A DNA stretch of 64,000 nt from Glandiceps talaboti (Eukaryota; Hemichordata; Enteropneusta; Spengelidae), in the NCBI RefSeq assembly GCF_964340395.1, contig NC_135563.1:19515651-19579650 (forward strand), in the 5' to 3' direction. Positions within the stretch are counted from its first letter, which is position 1; every line of letters starts with the position of its first letter. The position numbers were made by a program, and so were the translations under genes. Shown piece by piece: positions 61,401-64,000 of this stretch. The notes under the pieces were generated by a model. It was not told where the DNA came from and ran no database searches. It was given only the letters and a program-made list of their open reading frames with translations.

Positions 61401-63608
61401 CAAGTGATTTCTTCAAAACATGTCTGTTTCTCAATCTAAAGTGGAGAAGAGAACTTGTCTATTAAATCTTAGTGCTTCCATGATGAACATACATAGTGTT
61501 ATATTAAGCCCTGTAATGTACTTTTAAAAGAATACTGTTTGAAAAAAGTGTAGCTGCAATGAGACATTTGGTACACATGGAACACCATATCATCTAGCCC
61601 CTAGATGTTGTTTATGTTGTTATGGTTACCTGGTATTTCATTGACTCTTATGTAGCTAGGAGCATATTGTATGTACATGTAAATGTTGAAATTCTCAAAT
61701 TTGATAAAAAGTGAATGTTTATAATGCATTGTGTTTTCCCATAGTGTACACTTCATTTTTTGAAATTTTATGAATTTTAAAATTTGTTTTGTCACATAAA
61801 AATATCAAGTATTTCATTGCAGTCATGTCTTACAGATGTAAATAAATGCTCATCAAATGACAAAAGTACTTTCAAAAAATAGTCAATATGAAATTCAAAA
61901 TTTTGACAGAATTTTGTCCACAGATACCACCTAGCAAGTTGAGGAATGGTGTTACTGCAATTTGTCACTGCCTGTTACCATGGTTACCATGGTATATGTA
62001 TATACCCATTCACCATGGTTCATGTTTAGTCCCTGTTATTATGGTTACTGTGGTATACGTCTAGACACTGTTACCATGGTTACTGTGTATGCTATGATAG
62101 TTTATATCTACACCCTGTTACCCTAGTTACCATGATGGTATATGTCTAGAAATATGTGCAATTATGATGTTTCTTGTCTTGTATTTTAGAAAACACATTC
62201 TGGTAAGGGTAGTATTAAAGAAAAGCCAGACTACTATACTATTGCTGACTTTGATGCTATGATGGAAGATGGAGTCAGTTTTAAGAAAGGACAAAAAGTT
62301 AAGGTAAGGTAAATTTAAAACATATGGCTATATTTACATTTCACTTCGCTTCACAAATTTGTCACTTTGAAAGTTCATCTATCTAGAATGTAGTGGTATA
62401 CAATATGCACTTTTACATGTGATGTAAAAAGGGCATCCCTAAAAACATCTTTTTGTGGCAAACTATAAACTGTCTTTCTTAAGAAAGTACATCACATCAC
62501 ATCACATTACATTACATTACATTACATTACATTACGGCATCAGTCAGGTGACTGTCTAGTATATATTGTGGCAGAAAGTCAATATTTGGATCTTTCCTGT
62601 AAACATTTCAGGGTCACTTCTCATCATCAAGTTCTTGAATTTTCAGTTACCTTAAGTATAGACATGAATATGTAAAGGAGATGGCAGACTTTTCAATAGT
62701 GAATTCATTTTAATCTCTCCCCACATGGGTGGCCACAACAACAAACGTTCCAGCCTAGAACTAAGCTCACATTATACATATTACACCACATGAAAGTAAA
62801 ATTGTATGTGTTTGAACAGAAAGTACAAATTTGTGTCTTTCTCATTCTATCCCACAAAAACAATTCAACCTCAATGTTGTTGTCTTCTTAGGTTATGGAG
62901 AAAGCAGAAGGTGGTTGGTGGTATGTTAACATTGATAACAAGGAAGGATGGGCACCATCTAATTTTATTGAAAAACGATCACCAAACAAACCACAACCAG
63001 CTGCAAGGAACATATCAACAGCTGATACACAACCAGTGCGACCTCTGACCCCTAGCAAACAAATTCAAACTGCAAAACCAGTGTTACCTACTGTGGTGGA
63101 AACCAAACCTACACCACCTAGTAAACCAGATGTTTTGTCTAAACCCAATAAACCACTGCCAGCAAAGAGACCAGGTGTCACAAACCAAGCAAGCAAGCCT
63201 ATTGGAGGAAACATAACTAATGAATTACAGCAGGCATTTGCAGCCTTAAAACCAGTCAATGAAGAAATGAACGTTTATGATGAAATAGGCACAGCAGCTG
63301 ATGAAAGACCAAAAATGGCTTTTAAACCTCGTGTTCCGTCCACAAGACCTGTATTACCACCAACACCTCTACCATCAAAACCACATAGAGGACCTCCAAG
63401 ACCACCACCACCAAATATAAAATCAAGTAATCCTAACTTATACACTGTCCTTGCTGATTACTCAGCCAATGAAGAAGGAACATTGACACTAAATGAAGGA
63501 ATGAAAGTAGAAGTTATTGAGAAAGACGATAATGGATGGTGGTTGGTACAGACAACTGATAACATACAAGGGTGGGCACCTACCTCCTATTTGGCAAAAG
63601 AACCTTAA
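49108..63608 (+). CDS. SH3PXD2: SH3PXD2 (Tks4/Tks5-like) PX and four-SH3 scaffold
   Basis: Podosome/invadopodium scaffold and NADPH-oxidase organiser family; Src substrate in vertebrates. Thirteen coding exons: 49108-49176, 53889-53969, 54688-54763, 55449-55525, 55979-56079, 56538-56560, 57185-57319, 57882-57998, 59261-59375, 60107-60303, 60839-60897, 62190-62303, 62892-63608. Phases match and the sum is 1881 bp (626 aa). PX domain (1 to about 127): IIEVKVVDAEKR, YVIHVHWSD, the lipid-binding IYRRYSRFFDFQ, IPFLPGKKIL, and PDDVNP at its end, as in Tks proteins. SH3 domains at about 156-208 (DYKKQKRNELNLQ, QGWVPATFLQ), 228-280 (EGWAPATYLHEV), 364-417 (EGWAPSNFIEK) and 570-626 (QGWAPTSYLAKEP). 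One PX plus four SH3 is the Tks4 (SH3PXD2B) layout. The start is in a strong ACCATGG context. Linkers contain PxxP motifs (HKPPPRR, GPPRPPPP). Confidence 0.94.
50885..51178 (-). mobile_element. dispersed repeat, copy 2 of an inverted pair (longer)
   Basis: Reverse-complement partner of 45958-46215. It includes about 85 bp missing there (around 50945-51030, GTGGATGCAGAAACTGACAA onward). Ends in ATTGGAACCGCACAATTTTT. Confidence 0.75.
52237..52460. repeat. (GT)n microsatellite with GTGCAT interruptions
   Basis: About 220 bp of alternating purine-pyrimidine sequence in SH3PXD2 intron 1. Open frames over it are artefacts. Confidence 0.97.
53085..53400 (-). mobile_element. SINE copy, opposite orientation
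   Basis: Complement of the 13385-13745 element: CCACTGTGCTCAAAACACTT, CCTGGCATGGACCTATA, CTACTGGGTTGACAG and a head region ending AACCATCATGACT. A length of about 315 bp suggests a near-complete copy. Confidence 0.65.
55115..55255. repeat. AT-rich tandem repeat of TATGCAAAT / TGTACA units
   Basis: Repeated ATATGCAAATTTATTTGTAA and ATGTAAATGTACA phrases in SH3PXD2 intron 3. It follows a fragment (54940-55100) of the dispersed family with ATGTAAATGAGCACATGATT. Confidence 0.7.
56538..56560 (+). other. 23-bp microexon of SH3PXD2
   Basis: Flanked by TTTCAG and GTAAGT; encodes QDASKIRK across its borders. It is needed to keep frame: exon 5 ends in phase 2 and exon 7 starts in phase 1, so skipping it shifts the frame. 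It joins the end of the PX domain to the first SH3 region. Confidence 0.8.
59455..59570. repeat. inverted-repeat fragment with CTTCTTCAGGG
   Basis: GAAGTCATGCGTTGTTTACG faces GCATGCATGACTTC, forming a hairpin of about 50 bp. The flanking TCTTCTTCAGGGATG recalls the centre of the foldback element at 23821-24025. Confidence 0.45.
61955..62155. repeat. degenerate ACCATGGTTAC tandem repeat
   Basis: About four units of 45-60 bp built from TGTTACCATGGTTACCATGG and TATATGTCTAGA-like phrases, in the intron before SH3PXD2 exon 12. Confidence 0.75.
62488..62536. repeat. (ATTAC)n pentanucleotide array
   Basis: CATCA units pass into CATTA units, the same motif family as the array at 39668-39800 read on the opposite strand. 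Confidence 0.9.
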
Positions 63609-63699
63609 ATAACAATGCAACTTTTTATATAGTGCTTTCAAGCTGATTGTTCTCAAAGCACTTTTTGGAAGCACTGGTGTATACCAGTAATGGAACATA

Positions 63700-64000
63700 G
63701 AAAGTATAGACATTGTTGGTACTAGAGAAAGTATAAACATTGTGGATACTACAGAAAGTATAGATATTGTGGATACTACAGAAAGTATAAACATTGTTGG
63801 TACTACAGAAAGTGTAGACATTGTTGGTACTAGAGAAAGTGTAGACATTGTTGTGATACTACAGAAAGTATAGACATTGTTGATACTAGAGAAAGTATAG
63901 ACATTGTGGATACTAGAGAAAATATAGACATTGTTGGTACTAGAGAAAATATAGACATTGTTGATACTAGAGAAAGTATAGACATTGTTGATACTAGAGA
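63700..64000. repeat. 27-bp minisatellite running off the window end
   Basis: The unit GAAAGTATAGACATTGTTGG plus TACTAGA repeats about 11 times from just downstream of the SH3PXD2 stop and continues past the right edge. It probably lies in or near the 3' UTR. A fragment with GTTCTCAAAGCACTTTTT at 63648-63665 resembles the SINE tail. Confidence 0.92.

Noticed and set aside
49108-63608. p47phox (NCF1) or NoxO1 identity for the PX-SH3 gene
   Set aside because: Those have two SH3 domains; this has four, plus the Tks-specific DYKKQ...VPATFL first SH3 and PDDVNP after the PX.

Overview
This is a gene-bearing stretch of an AT-rich, intron-rich animal genome. Five multi-exon protein genes could be assembled exon by exon with GT/AG junctions and matching phases. 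The gene content (MAPEG glutathione transferase, 3BP2-type PH/SH2 adaptor, galactose 3-O-sulfotransferase, small CARD protein, Tks-type PX/SH3 scaffold), introns of roughly 0.3-5 kb, long dinucleotide and tetranucleotide arrays and many small foldback elements suggest an invertebrate metazoan. An invertebrate deuterostome or a lophotrochozoan is plausible, but the sequence alone does not decide this.

Layout. 1-2028: gene-poor flank. 2029-6173 (-): MGST3-like microsomal glutathione S-transferase, 5 coding exons, with its likely promoter just right of 6173. 6.2-17.6 kb: intergenic or 5' flank, holding G-tract repeats, a decayed duplicate of the second MGST3 exon (about 8350-8665), a candidate promoter/5' exon near 8.7-8.86 kb, several minisatellites and a tRNA-derived SINE. 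17599-31815 (+): SH3BP2 (3BP2) orthologue, 14 coding exons, 539 aa, with introns loaded with foldback elements. 31.8-38.5 kb: intergenic, with a very large microsatellite and a 39-bp minisatellite. 38534-40067 (-): Gal3ST-family sulfotransferase, 2 coding exons. 40.1-43.97 kb: 5' flank of the sulfotransferase and 3' flank of the CARD gene. 43973-45819 (-): small CARD-domain protein, 3 coding exons. 48.4-49.1 kb: probable shared promoter region between the head-to-head CARD gene (-) and the SH3PXD2/Tks gene. 49108-63608 (+): SH3PXD2 (Tks4/5-like), 13 coding exons, 626 aa, one PX and four SH3 domains. The window ends in a 27-bp tandem repeat just past its stop codon.

The genes are not an operon. 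Two of them (SH3BP2 and SH3PXD2) encode tyrosine-kinase-pathway scaffolds, and the CARD gene looks like an innate-immune or cell-death adaptor. The least described material is (1) the CARD protein with a C-terminal G-N-F-V-I-M-G motif resembling an amyloid/RHIM-type signalling motif, (2) at least eight distinguishable families of small inverted-repeat elements, several present two to four times in this window, and (3) the broken duplicate of the MGST3 exon.
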